In this document: positions 16,131 through 26,387 of the stretch, piece after piece
How positions within the stretch are numbered: position 1 is the stretch's first letter
Layout: every line of letters starts with the position of its first letter
From: Cupriavidus oxalaticus
GTDB lineage: Bacteria; Pseudomonadota; Gammaproteobacteria; Burkholderiales; Burkholderiaceae
NCBI RefSeq assembly: GCF_016894385.1
Contig: NZ_CP069812.1
Coordinates: 3,286,001 to 3,350,000, forward strand
Length of the DNA stretch: 64,000 nt
Reading direction: 5' to 3'
The notes under the pieces: model-generated
Told to the model about the DNA's origin: nothing
What the model saw: the letters and a program-made list of their open reading frames with translations, nothing else
Databases searched by the model: none
Translations under genes and position numbers: made by a program

Positions 16131-16588
16131 CAACTCCCCTTGTTCTTAATCAACCAGTTCACCACATAGCGAAAACTTTGCTGCCAACTACTTAACGCAT
16201 TTCGATCCAATTCGCTAGCGACATACCGTAGCTCAATAAAATCCAGTGATGTGGCGCCGGCAGGATGCATAACTCGATCCAGATGGCTTAGAAACATTGG
16301 ATCTGCCTTCGCTTTTCGATAGACGGTATCCATCAATTTGATTGCAGCAAAGAGGCCGTGCCCTGGGCGTGGAATCGGCTGCCCCAATCTGGGATCTTTT
16401 TTTCGACGGCTGCATTCCTCCCACGCGTCAATCTCATGATACTCGGCGATGAGGGCCTTAAGTTTGCACTCTACGGCAACGCCACCTAAGTGGACGGCCG
16501 CTGTAGTTCGCGGATTCCCCCCTGAAAGTAGCATCTCGACATCGGCGCGCCTGGAGGCGGAGGCTAACTCATATTCTTCCATTTGCAT
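16130..16588 (-). CDS. HEPN-like domain protein
   Basis: 152 aa. The segment TTAAVHLGGVAVECKLKALI (residues 28-47) matches the helical HEPN signature (AxHLAGYALECALKA), and GHGLFAAIKL (76-85) matches the later HEPN helix. An R-x5-H pair (R27, H33) could be the Rx4-6H ribonuclease motif, though its position is early for the canonical one. It is coupled by a TGATG overlap to the ATPase gene, so both are made in fixed proportion. HEPN proteins in defence are often RNases released by an ATPase sensor; that role is inferred. Confidence 0.65.
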   Translation of the reverse strand: MQMEEYELASASRRADVEMLLSGGNPRTTAAVHLGGVAVECKLKALIAEYHEIDAWEECSRRKKDPRLGQPIPRPGHGLFAAIKLMDTVYRKAKADPMFLSHLDRVMHPAGATSLDFIELRYVASELDRNALSSWQQSFRYVVNWLIKNKGS

Positions 16589-16784
16589 TGCTTATTGTGA
16601 TGTTCTTGATTTGATACCGCTCATTCCATCATCGCTGCGTATCGCAGCGACCGCACGAACAGTGCATCGGTTGCAAGCCCCAGGTTATGAAATCGATGAG
16701 AAAGCACTCATTCTAGCTGCGCTTCCTGATCGAACGCTGCCCATCAATTCGAGCCAGGAAGGTAAGGCATCACCAGGGGGTAGA

Positions 16785-16814
16785 AAAAATGGGAGCCAGT
16801 TGGCTCCCATTTTT
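16785..16814. terminator. Perfect hairpin terminator of nrdB
   Basis: AAAAATGGGAGCCA, loop GT, then TGGCTCCCATTTTT: a 14-bp perfect stem flanked by A and T runs, so it can end transcription in both directions. It lies 34 bp after the nrdB stop (minus strand) and also marks the boundary with the accessory HEPN/ATPase region. Confidence 0.85.
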
Positions 16815-16847
16815 CTATCACAATGCGGATGTAGAGAAAGAGATCTC

Positions 16848-18035
16848 TCAATCCCAGCTCAACGCCCCACCCGTCTGATACTCAATGACGCGCGTCTCGA
16901 AGAAGTTGCGTTCCTTCTTCAGATCGATCATCTCGCTCATCCACGGGAACGGATTCTCTTCATTCGCAAACAGCTGCTCCAACCCAATCTGCTGGCAACG
17001 ACGATTGCAAATGAACCGCAGGTACCCCTTAAACATCGGCGCATTCAACCCCAGCACCCCACGCGGCATCGTGTCCTCCGCATAGCGATACTCCAGGTCA
17101 ACCGCCTTCTTGAACAGCTCAGTAATCTCAGCCTTGAACTCCGCCGTCCACAGATGCGGGTTCTCCAGCTTGATCTGGTTGATCAGATCGATACCAAAAT
17201 TGCAGTGCAGCGACTCATCCCGCAGGATGTACTGATACTGCTCCGCAGCCCCAGTCATCTTGTTCTGCCGCCCCATCGCCAGGATCTGCGTAAAGCCCAC
17301 ATAGAAGAACAGCCCTTCCATGATGCAGGCGAACACGATCAGGCTCTTCAGCAGCTTCTGGTCGTTTTCCGGCGTGCCGGTCTTGAACGACGGGTCGGTC
17401 AGCGTGTCGATGAACGGAATCAGGAACTCGTCCTTGTCGCGGATCGACTGCACTTCGTGGTACGCGTTGAAGATCTCGGCTTCGTTCAGGCCCAGCGATT
17501 CAACGATGTACTGGTAGGCGTGCGTGTGGATGGCCTCTTCAAAGGCCTGGCGCAGCAGGTACTGGCGGCATTCCGGCGCGGTGATCTGGCGGTAGGTGCC
17601 CAGCACGATGTTGTTGGCGGCCAGCGAGTCGGCCGTGACGAAGAAGCCGAGGTTGCGCTTGATGATGCGGCGCTCGTCTTCGGTCAGGCCGTTGGGGTCT
17701 TTCCACAGGGCGATGTCGCGGGACATATTGATTTCCTGCGGCATCCAGTGGTTGGCGCAGCCGGCCAGGTATTTTTCCCACGCCCACTTGTACTTGAACG
17801 GGACGAGCTGGTTGACGTCGGTCGAGCCGTTGATCACGCGCTTGTCGGCGGCGTTGACGCGGCGGTTGCTCTGCGCGGCGGCGGCGTTGGGGTTGTCGCC
17901 CAGGATGCCGGCTTGCGTGGCGCTCGGCGGCAGGACGCCTTGCTGGTCAGCGGTGGCAGCCGATGCAGCGGGTTGCAGGGCAGGCTGCGGTGCGGCCTGC
18001 GGGGTGGCTTGAACGTCGTCGTCCCAGCTCAGCAT
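16848..18035 (-). CDS. nrdB: Class Ia ribonucleotide reductase small subunit
   Basis: 395 aa. Makes the diiron-tyrosyl radical used by NrdA to reduce ribonucleotides. The body is typical: [62 protein letters not shown], each with expected iron-ligand Glu/His. A low-complexity Ala/Gln stretch (about residues 8-45) precedes the core. Transcribed after nrdA with a 143-bp gap that contains a palindrome; ends at the hairpin at 16785. Confidence 0.95.
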   Translation of the reverse strand: MLSWDDDVQATPQAAPQPALQPAASAATADQQGVLPPSATQAGILGDNPNAAAAQSNRRVNAADKRVINGSTDVNQLVPFKYKWAWEKYLAGCANHWMPQEINMSRDIALWKDPNGLTEDERRIIKRNLGFFVTADSLAANNIVLGTYRQITAPECRQYLLRQAFEEAIHTHAYQYIVESLGLNEAEIFNAYHEVQSIRDKDEFLIPFIDTLTDPSFKTGTPENDQKLLKSLIVFACIMEGLFFYVGFTQILAMGRQNKMTGAAEQYQYILRDESLHCNFGIDLINQIKLENPHLWTAEFKAEITELFKKAVDLEYRYAEDTMPRGVLGLNAPMFKGYLRFICNRRCQQIGLEQLFANEENPFPWMSEMIDLKKERNFFETRVIEYQTGGALSWD

Positions 18036-18127
18036 GATGTGGTTCTCCGTGATTCGGTTTGGGGGCGGCGGTGGTCAGTGTTTTTTGACTTGTGCAACTT
18101 CGTGGTTGCGCCGGCCCTCTCCCCCGG

Positions 18128-18153
18128 CCCCTCTCCCGCGGGCGGGAGAGGGG
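18128..18153. repeat. GC-rich palindrome in the nrdA-nrdB gap
   Basis: An 11-bp stem (CCCCTCTCCCG with CGGGAGAGGGG) around a CGGG loop. The same stem family recurs at 29470-29493. It lies between two genes of the same operon, so it is not a normal end of operon; it may reduce nrdB relative to nrdA or protect RNA ends. Confidence 0.6.
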
Positions 18154-18178
18154 AGCAAACCGGGGGGTTAGGTAAGAC

Positions 18179-21118
18179 TTATTGGCAGGCTTCGCACTCT
18201 TCGAAGCCGGGGTCGCCCGGGCGCATCGTGCAGACCGCGCCTTCGGCTTCCGGCATGGCCGGGGCCGATGCGGCGGCTGCGTCCAGGGCGGAGCCGCTGT
18301 CGCTGCCCGACGACACCGCGTTCAGCGACCCGCGCGACACGGTGGACTTCTCCACGTGCGTCGCAGCCATCGTGCGCAGGTAGTAGGTGGTCTTCAGGCC
18401 GCGCAGCCAGGCCAGCTTGTAGGTGTCGTCCAGCTTCTTGCCCGAGGCGCCGGCCATGTAGATGTTCAGGGACTGGGCCTGGTCGATCCACTTCTGGCGG
18501 CGGCTGGCGGCTTCCACCAGCCAGGTCGGCTCGACTTCGAACGCGGTGGCGTAGATGTCGCGCAGGTCTTGCGGAATGCGGTCGATGCGCGACAGCGAGC
18601 CGTCGAAGTACTTCAGGTCAGCAACCATCACTTCGTCCCACAGGCCGCGTTCCTTCAGGTCGCGCACCAGGTAGTCATTGACCACGGTGAACTCGCCCGA
18701 CAGGTTGGACTTGACGTACAGGTTCTGGAAGGTCGGCTCGATGCAGGCGGACACGCCGATGATGTTCGAAATGGTCGCGGTCGGGGCGATCGCGATGCAG
18801 TTCGAGTTGCGCATGCCGTGCTGCTTGATGCGGGCGCGCAGGCTGTCCCAGTCCATGGTGCTGGACAGGTCCACTTCCAGGTAGCCGCCGCGCTCTTCGG
18901 CCAGCAGCTTGAGCGAGTCTTGCGGCAGGATGCCACGGTCCCACAGCGAGCCTTCGTAGGTGCTGTAGCGGCCGCGCTCTTCAGCCAGCTCGGTCGAAGC
19001 CTGGTAGGCGTAGTAGCACACGGCTTCCATCGAGGTGTCGGCGAACTGCACCGCGGCCTTGCTGGCGTACGGCGTGCGCAGCACGTGCAGGCAGTCCTGG
19101 AAGCCCATGATGCCCATGCCGACCGGACGGTGGCGCAGGTTGGAATTGCGCGCCTTGTCGACAGCGTAGTAGTTGATGTCGATCACGTTGTCGAGCATGC
19201 GCATCGCGGTGCGCACGGTCTTCTGCAGCTTGGCGTGATCCAGCGCGTAGGTGCCGTCAGCCTGCTTGGCCAGGTGGGCGACCAGGTTGACCGAGCCCAG
19301 GTTGCAGACGGCAATCTCGCTCTCGTTGGTGTTGAGCGTGATTTCCGTGCACAGGTTGGAGCTGTGGACGACGCCGACGTGCTGCTGCGGGCTGCGGATG
19401 TTGCACGGATCCTTGAAGGTGATCCACGGGTGGCCGGTCTCGAACAGCATGCCCAGCATCTTGCGCCACAGTTGCAGCGCCGGCAGCTTCTTGAACAGCT
19501 TCAGTTCGCCGCTGGCGGCCTTGGCTTCATAGCCCAGGTAGGCGCGCTCGAATTCCTTGCCGACCTTGTCGTGCAGGTCCGGGCAGGTGGCGGGCGAGAA
19601 CAGCGTCCACTCGCCGCCTTCCATCACGCGCTTCATGAACAGGTCCGGGATCCAGTTGGCCGTGTTCATGTCGTGGGTGCGGCGGCGGTCGTCGCCGGTG
19701 TTCTTGCGCAGTTCCAGGAATTCTTCGATGTCCAGGTGCCACGTTTCCAGGTAGGCGCAGACGGCGCCCTTGCGCTTGCCGCCCTGGTTGACGGCGACGG
19801 CGGTGTCGTTCACCACCTTCAGGAACGGGACCACGCCCTGCGACTTGCCGTTGGTGCCCTTGATGTGCGAACCCAGCGCGCGCACGTTGGTCCAGTCATT
19901 GCCCAGGCCGCCGGCGAACTTGGACAGCAGCGCGTTTTCCTTCAGCGCTTCATAGATGCCTTCCAGGTCGTCGGAGACGGTGGTCAGGTAGCACGACGAC
20001 AGCTGCGAGCGGCGGGTGCCGGAGTTGAACAGGGTCGGCGTGGACGACATGAAGTCGAACGACGACAGCAGCTGGTAGAACTCGATGGCGCGCGCTTCGC
20101 GGTCGGCCTCGTTCAGCGCCAGGCCCATGGCCACGCGCATGAAGAAGGCCTGCGGCATTTCGATGCGGGTTTCATCGATATGCAGGAAGTAGCGGTCGTA
20201 CAGGGTCTGCAGGCCCAGGTAGTTGAACTGGAAGTCGCGGCCGGCGTCGAGCGCGGCGCCCAGGCGGGCCAGGTCGTAGGTGGCCAGCTTTTCGTCCAGC
20301 AGCTCGGCTTCGATGCCGCGCGCGATGAACTTCGGGAAGTATTCGGCGTAGCGGGCCGACATCTCCGTCTGGGTCACTTCGGCGCCCAGGATTTCCTTGC
20401 GGATAGTGTGCAGCAGGATACGGGCGGTGACCTGGCTGTAGGCCGGGTCCTTTTCGATCAGGGTACGCGCGGCCAGGATGGCCGAGTCGTAGACCTGCGT
20501 CATCGGCACGCCTTCATACAGGTTCTTCAGCGTTTCCTTCAGGATCGGCTCGGCGCTGACGGCATCGCCGAGGCCCGAGCAGGCGTTGTCGATCAGGGCG
20601 TGCAGCGCGACGATGTCCAGCGGCTTGGTCACGCCGGCGTCGGTCACGTTGATCTGGATGCCGGACTGCTGCACGCGGGCCACGGCCTGGGCGCTGGCGC
20701 TGGCGCGCTCCTGGGCGCGCTTCTCGCGGTACAGCACGTAGGCGCGGGCCACTTCATGCTCGCCCGAGCGCATCAGGGCCAGCTCGACGTGGTCCTGCAC
20801 GTCTTCGATATGGATGGCACCACCGCTCGGGCGGCTGCGCACCAGCGCGCGCACCACGTTGTCGGTCAGCTGCTCGACGATCTCGCGCACGCGCGCGGAA
20901 GCTGCGCCCTGCCCGCCGTTGACGGCGAGGAAGGCCTTGGTCATGGCGACGTTGATCTTGGACGGCTCGAACGCCACCACGGCGCCATTACGACGGATGA
21001 TCTTGTGATCCGGGTAGCTGGTGGAAGCGGCGCTGGAGGTCTGTGCGTTCGGTGCCTGGCTGGCAACGCCGGCGGCGGCGCCACCCGTGGTGAGTTCGTT
21101 CTGGGCCGTTTGCATGTG
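18179..21118 (-). CDS. nrdA: Class Ia ribonucleotide reductase large subunit
   Basis: 979 aa, long for the class (E. coli 761) because of extra N-terminal sequence. An ATP-cone is visible at about residues 40-135 (IIRRNGAVVAFEPSKINVAM, then AIHIEDVQDHVELALM), and a second cone-like segment follows near 150-240. Active-site and radical-transfer regions are standard (STPTLFNSGTRRSQLSSCYL, NTNESEIAVCNLGSVNL, GMGIMGFQDCL), and the C-terminus ends with the redox pair ECEACQ. Start ATG 21118 is chosen because upstream sequence belongs to a palindrome and has no family match. It is likely repressed by NrdR through boxes at 21332 and 21363. Confidence 0.95.
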   Translation of the reverse strand, partial: HMQTAQNELTTGGAAAGVASQAPNAQTSSAASTSYPDHKIIRRNGAVVAFEPSKINVAMTKAFLAVNGGQGAASARVREIVEQLTDNVVRALVRSRPSGGAIHIEDVQDHVELALMRSGEHEVARAYVLYREKRAQERASASAQAVARVQQSGIQINVTDAGVTKPLDIVALHALIDNACSGLGDAVSAEPILKETLKNLYEGVPMTQVYDSAILAARTLIEKDPAYSQVTARILLHTIRKEILGAEVTQTEMSARYAEYFPKFIARGIEAELLDEKLATYDLARLGAALDAGRDFQFNYLGLQTLYDRYFLHIDETRIEMPQAFFMRVAMGLALNEADREARAIEFYQLLSSFDFMSSTPTLFNSGTRRSQLSSCYLTTVSDDLEGIYEALKENALLSKFAGGLGNDWTNVRALGSHIKGTNGKSQGVVPFLKVVNDTAVAVNQGGKRKGAVCAYLETWHLDIEEFLELRKNTGDDRRRTHDMNTANWIPDLFMKRVMEGGEWTLFSPATCPDLHDKVGKEFERAYLGYEAKAASGELKLFKKLPALQLWRKMLGMLFETGHPWITFKDPCNIRSPQQHVGVVHSSNLCTEITLNTNESEIAVCNLGSVNLVAHLAKQADGTYALDHAKLQKTVRTAMRMLDNVIDINYYAVDKARNSNLRHRPVGMGIMGFQDCLHVLRTPYASKAAVQFADTSMEAVCYYAYQASTELAEERGRYSTYEGSLWDRGILPQDSLKLLAEERGGYLEVDLSSTMDWDSLRARIKQHGMRNSNCIAIAPTATISNIIGVSACIEPTFQNLYVKSNLSGEFTVVNDYLVRDLKERGLWDEVMVADLKYFDGSLSRIDRIPQDLRDIYATAFEVEPTWLVEAASRRQKWIDQAQSLNIYMAGASGKKLDDTYKLAWLRGLKTTYYLRTMAATHVEKSTVSRGSLNAVSSGSDSGSALDAAAASAPAMPEAEGAVCTMRPGDPGFEECEACQ

Positions 21119-21143
21119 GTTTTTACCCTGGATAAAAGAGACA

Positions 21144-21244
21144 AAAGAGTCCCTGGCGAAATGCGGCGGAAAAGAAGGATCCGTTTCGGTGTGACCGCGC
21201 ACGGACAAACTGCCTTTGCGTGAACATTTCGCCAGGGACTCTTT
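21144..21244. promoter_or_regulatory. Long inverted repeat in the nrdA leader
   Basis: Two exact 20-bp arms, AAAGAGTCCCTGGCGAAATG (21144-21163) and its reverse complement (21225-21244), with 61 bp between. On the nrdA mRNA this makes a stable stem ending about 25 bases before the start codon. It may control translation or RNA stability; no known riboswitch is recognised. Confidence 0.6.
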
Positions 21245-21331
21245 GTGATTCGCCAGCCTTGCGGAGGTTTCCGGATGGGTTGCACACACTGTGCAACCGC
21301 CACCTCACACTTGGGCCAGCCCCCGGTTTGA

Positions 21332-21347
21332 CTACTAGATATAGTGG
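21332..21347. promoter_or_regulatory. NrdR box 1
   Basis: CCACTATATCTAGTAG on the minus strand, close to the NrdR palindrome consensus ACACwATATATwGTGT. Paired with box 2 exactly 31 bp away (three helical turns), the standard NrdR arrangement upstream of nrd operons. Confidence 0.6.
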
Positions 21348-21362
21348 GTGCTGCTGAAAACT

Positions 21363-21378
21363 TGGCTAAGTATAGTGA
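21363..21378. promoter_or_regulatory. NrdR box 2
   Basis: TCACTATACTTAGCCA on the minus strand. Shares the CACTATA half with box 1 at a 31-bp offset. A weaker right half than box 1. The TATACT inside it could serve as a -10 element of the nrdA promoter, so NrdR binding would block it. Confidence 0.55.
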
Positions 21379-21624
21379 AACGAATCCGAATGACCAGTCT
21401 TGACAACCGCTATTTGAGGGTCGTTTCACGGTCGGGCTGGCGGGTGCGGCAGCGCCACATGCCCGGGAGCCTAGTACTCACAAGGGTTTCGGCGAAACCG
21501 TTCGCAACTGCACATTTCACAAAAATTTTTTTGATTGTTGCGAGCATGCGATAGCCCCTCACCTGCATGGGGCATGTGTGCCTGAAAGGGGCGCACGACC
21601 ATTGGGAATGACGTTACGAATTCA

Positions 21625-22226
21625 TCACCCCGTGGTATGGCGATAGGGCAACATGCCCGGCGGCACGGCTGCATCGGCGGCAAGGCGGTCCCAGTCGAAA
21701 TGCGGGCCGGGATCGGTCTTGCGTCCCGGCGCGATGTCGCTGTGGCCGGCAATCGCGCGCACCGGGTAGACCGCCATCAGGGCCGGCACCAGCGCGGCCA
21801 CGGTGTCGTACTGGGCGGAGGTGAACGGCAGATCATCGCAGCCCTCGATCTCGATGCCGATCGAGAAGTCGTTGCAGCGCGTGCGGCCGAAGAAGTCGGA
21901 CTGGCCGGCATGCCAGGCGCGCTGCGTGCACGGCACGAACTGCACCAGCTCGCCCTGCCGCGTCACCAGGAAGTGCGCGGACACCTGGACCTGGTGGATG
22001 GTGGCGAAGAACGAGTGCTTGTCCGGGTCGAGCCGGTTCTGGAAGAACGCCTCGATGTCGCCGCTGCCGAACTGGCCGGGCGGCAGGCTGATGTTGTGCA
22101 GCACCACCAGGTCCACCGGCATGCCGGGCGGGCGCTGGTCGAAATTGGGCGACGGCACGCGGCGGGCGGCGGGCACCCAGCCGTCGGCGTCGGGCAGGAA
22201 AGCCTGCGCGGGCTGGCTGGGCCCCG

Positions 22227-22230
<4 letters not shown>
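21625..22230 (-). CDS. ampD: 1,6-anhydro-N-acetylmuramyl-L-alanine amidase AmpD
   Basis: 201 aa cytoplasmic zinc amidase that removes the stem peptide from anhydro-muropeptides in wall recycling; in other bacteria its loss derepresses ampC. The fold is typical: LVVLHNISLPPGQFG, HFLVTRQGELVQFV, RAWHAGQSDF, and GHSDIAPGRKTDPGPHFDW carrying the zinc histidine, aspartate and the catalytic lysine region. It overlaps pilR by 4 bp (ATGA) and is the last gene of the ccsA-pilSR operon. Confidence 0.93.
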
Positions 22231-23918
<1,688 letters not shown>

Positions 23919-23949
23919 GGCGGTGGGTGTGGGGGTGGGCGGACGCCGT

Positions 23950-26082
23950 TCATGCGACGGCCGCGTCGGCGGTCTCGATGCGCAGCGTCAGCACGAAGGC
24001 CTTGGCCGGCAGTGTATCGCGCGCGGCCGCGGCCAGCACGCCGGTGCGCTCGACCAGCGCCGGCACCGAGACCGCACCGTAGCGCACCTGCGCATCATTG
24101 GCGCCGCACAGCTCGCGCGCCATGAACAGGCCGAGGCCGGTGCCCTGGGCGTTGCTGGTGAAGAAAGGCTCGAACAGGCTGCGCTGGTGCTCGCGCGAGA
24201 CCTCGGCGCCGTCGTTCCAGACGATCAGCTCGGCGTGATGCTGGTCCAGCGCGTGCGCCAGCAGCCGGATCGAGCCGGGCAGCCGGCTGCAGTAGCGCCA
24301 GGCGTTGTCGAGCAGGTTGCCCAGCACCTGTTGCAGCTGCGCGGCGTCGAACACCACCGGCTGGGCCACGTCGACGGTCAGGCGGATGGCGTTGGCGTTG
24401 ACGTCCGCGCGGCCGGCCGGGCGGGTCTCGCCGGCGCGCGGGCGGCGCGAGCGCATTTCCAGGCGCCAGCGCTCGACGATCTCGGGCAGCGCCTGCGCCA
24501 GGTGCACGGTGCTGCGGCCGGTGCGCGGGCGGCGCGACATCTGCAGCACGTCGGACACCACCTGGTCGAGGCGGCGCACGTTGTCGTGGATGATGCGCAG
24601 CAGGCGTGCGTCGATGTCGACGTCGGCGCCGCCGGTGTTATCTGGCCGATCCGTCGCAACAGGCTCCTGCCGCGCGGAGTCGGCCAGCAGCTCGCTGGCC
24701 TGGCTGATGGCCGCCAGCGGGTTGCGGATCTGGTGTGCGATGCTGGCCACCAGCCGGCCCATCGCGGCCAGCTTTTCCTGCTGCACCTGTTCGGCGATGC
24801 GCTCCCAGCTTTCGATATGGACCAGCACGGTGTCGCGCATCTCGCTGCGCAGCAGCGCTTCGTCTTCCTGCGACCAGGCCATGGCCTCGTTCTGCGCGAT
24901 GGCCAGGCGCAGGCGGGCGGCGGCCTCGGGCGAGAGCTCGTTCCAGGCGGCGGTATCCAGTTGCGACGGCACCGTGCGCCCGTGCGCCAGCGTCGAGCGC
25001 AAACCCGCCAGCCCCGGCAGCACAAAGCGCAGCCGCAGCCGGGTGTGCTGCATGGTGCCGTCGGCCAGCGCGGTGCCGGATGCCATCGGCAGCAGCTGCA
25101 GGATACGCGGCACGTCGTCCTTGCTGCGCAGCCAGTCGCGCAGCATTTCCATCAGCGGCTGCAGGCGCGGGATGCGGCGCAGGTCGAACAGCACGGTGTC
25201 GCCATCGCTACCCTGCCCCGCCGGCGCGCCCAGCCGGCGCGAATAGATGCGCTCGTGCGCCTGCACGCCCAGCAGCACCACCGCCGCCGGGTTGGCCGCC
25301 ACCACGGCGCCGTTGGCGCGCACCAGCATCACGCCGTCCTGCATGTCGTTGACCATCAGCCGGTTGACCAGCTGCTGCATGCGCAATTCCTGCTCGCGCG
25401 CCAGCGCCAGCCGCTCCTGCGCGATCTGGCGATTGGCCAGCATGTACATCAGCAGCGCCGCGATCATGAACACCAGGCCGAACAGGCCCGAGCCGAGCAG
25501 CCCGGCATCGGCCTGGCGCAGCAGGATGGTATGCATGAACGGTCCGCCCATCACCACCAGCGCGGAGATCGACGCGGCAAACAGCGCGAACGGCAGGCTG
25601 GTGAGCGCGCCGGCTTCGAGCGCGGGCAGCAGGAAGATCATGGCGAGGCCGTCGGCCTGGCCCTGGCTGGCGGGGTGGCCGATGGCGTGGAAGACCAGCG
25701 CCAGCAGCGCCAGGTCGGCCAGCACCTGCACGCGCACGCGCAGGTGGAAATGGCGGCGCCACAGCGTGCCGGCGAGCATCGCCAGCGCAATGCCGAGGTA
25801 AGGCACGGCGACCGTCATGGCCGCCGCATGCTCGGCGCCGGCCAGGCCGAAAGGCAAGCCCGGCAGCAGCGAATGCGGCAATGACGGCAACGGCGCCGGG
25901 ACCACCTCGCCGCGCCGCATCAGCGCGTAGCCGAGCAGCAGCAGGCCCACGGCCACACGGGTCCAGCAGAAATAGCGCAGCAGGCGCCAGTGGAATTCGG
26001 GCGGCTCAGGCTGACGCCACAGCTGCGCCAGGCCGCGCCAGGCGTTCAGCCGCTGCCAGCCTGACAGCGCCGGTTCGATCAT
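23950..26082 (-). CDS. pilS: Sensor histidine kinase PilS-type
   Basis: 710 aa with about six membrane segments at residues 25-200, a PAS-like cytoplasmic part and a kinase core. H-box VASIAHQIRNPLAAISQASE has the phosphoacceptor His, followed by N-box LQQVLGNLLDNAWRYCSRLP and G-box QGTGLGLFMARELCG. Partner of PilR. The start overlaps the PP0621 gene (ATGA). The family PilS normally has 6 membrane helices, as here; length is larger because of an extended PAS region. Confidence 0.85.
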   Translation of the reverse strand: MIEPALSGWQRLNAWRGLAQLWRQPEPPEFHWRLLRYFCWTRVAVGLLLLGYALMRRGEVVPAPLPSLPHSLLPGLPFGLAGAEHAAAMTVAVPYLGIALAMLAGTLWRRHFHLRVRVQVLADLALLALVFHAIGHPASQGQADGLAMIFLLPALEAGALTSLPFALFAASISALVVMGGPFMHTILLRQADAGLLGSGLFGLVFMIAALLMYMLANRQIAQERLALAREQELRMQQLVNRLMVNDMQDGVMLVRANGAVVAANPAAVVLLGVQAHERIYSRRLGAPAGQGSDGDTVLFDLRRIPRLQPLMEMLRDWLRSKDDVPRILQLLPMASGTALADGTMQHTRLRLRFVLPGLAGLRSTLAHGRTVPSQLDTAAWNELSPEAAARLRLAIAQNEAMAWSQEDEALLRSEMRDTVLVHIESWERIAEQVQQEKLAAMGRLVASIAHQIRNPLAAISQASELLADSARQEPVATDRPDNTGGADVDIDARLLRIIHDNVRRLDQVVSDVLQMSRRPRTGRSTVHLAQALPEIVERWRLEMRSRRPRAGETRPAGRADVNANAIRLTVDVAQPVVFDAAQLQQVLGNLLDNAWRYCSRLPGSIRLLAHALDQHHAELIVWNDGAEVSREHQRSLFEPFFTSNAQGTGLGLFMARELCGANDAQVRYGAVSVPALVERTGVLAAAARDTLPAKAFVLTLRIETADAAVA

Positions 26083-26381
26083 GGGCGGGCACCGCCGCCG
26101 TCAGCGTTGCTGCTTTCGTCAGGGAGATGGCTGCGCCGGCAGTAGTGCAGCCCGCGCCAGGCAATGGCCTCGCCTTGCGGCAGGTGTACGCCGCACTGGG
26201 CGCACTGGACCATCGGTTCGGCGATCGGTTCGGCGGACTGGGACTGGCCGGCGTTGGCGCGCGCCGCGGCTTCGCTGGCTTGCTGGCGGGCGCGTTGCTG
26301 CGCCAGCCGCGCTTCGGCGCGGGCGCGCAGCCACCAGAAGATGCCCAGCACCACGGCCAGCAGGATCAGGATACGTGCCAT
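26079..26381 (-). CDS. PP0621-family small protein
   Basis: 100 aa with an N-terminal membrane segment (ILILLAVVLGIFWWL), a charged Ala/Arg/Gln linker and a cysteine cluster CAQCGVHLPQGEA then LHYCRRSH that looks like a zinc knuckle. Commonly found between ccsA-like and pilS in betaproteobacteria. Function unknown. It starts 6 bp after the ccsA-like stop and overlaps pilS. Confidence 0.75.
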   Translation of the reverse strand: MARILILLAVVLGIFWWLRARAEARLAQQRARQQASEAAARANAGQSQSAEPIAEPMVQCAQCGVHLPQGEAIAWRGLHYCRRSHLPDESSNADGGGARP

Positions 26382-26387
26382 GGTGCT

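Larger units (their letters stand above)
21119..21624. other. 506-bp intergenic control region of nrdA
   Basis: No gene is supported here. It contains the inverted repeat (21144-21244) and the NrdR boxes (21332-21378). The remaining part up to ampD shows A-rich tracts with no recognised motif. Confidence 0.6.

Noticed and set aside
18182-21223. A 1013-codon frame antisense to nrdA
   Set aside because: It mirrors nrdA on the other strand; high GC opens antisense frames and the product shows low-complexity Val/Gln/Arg composition with no family.
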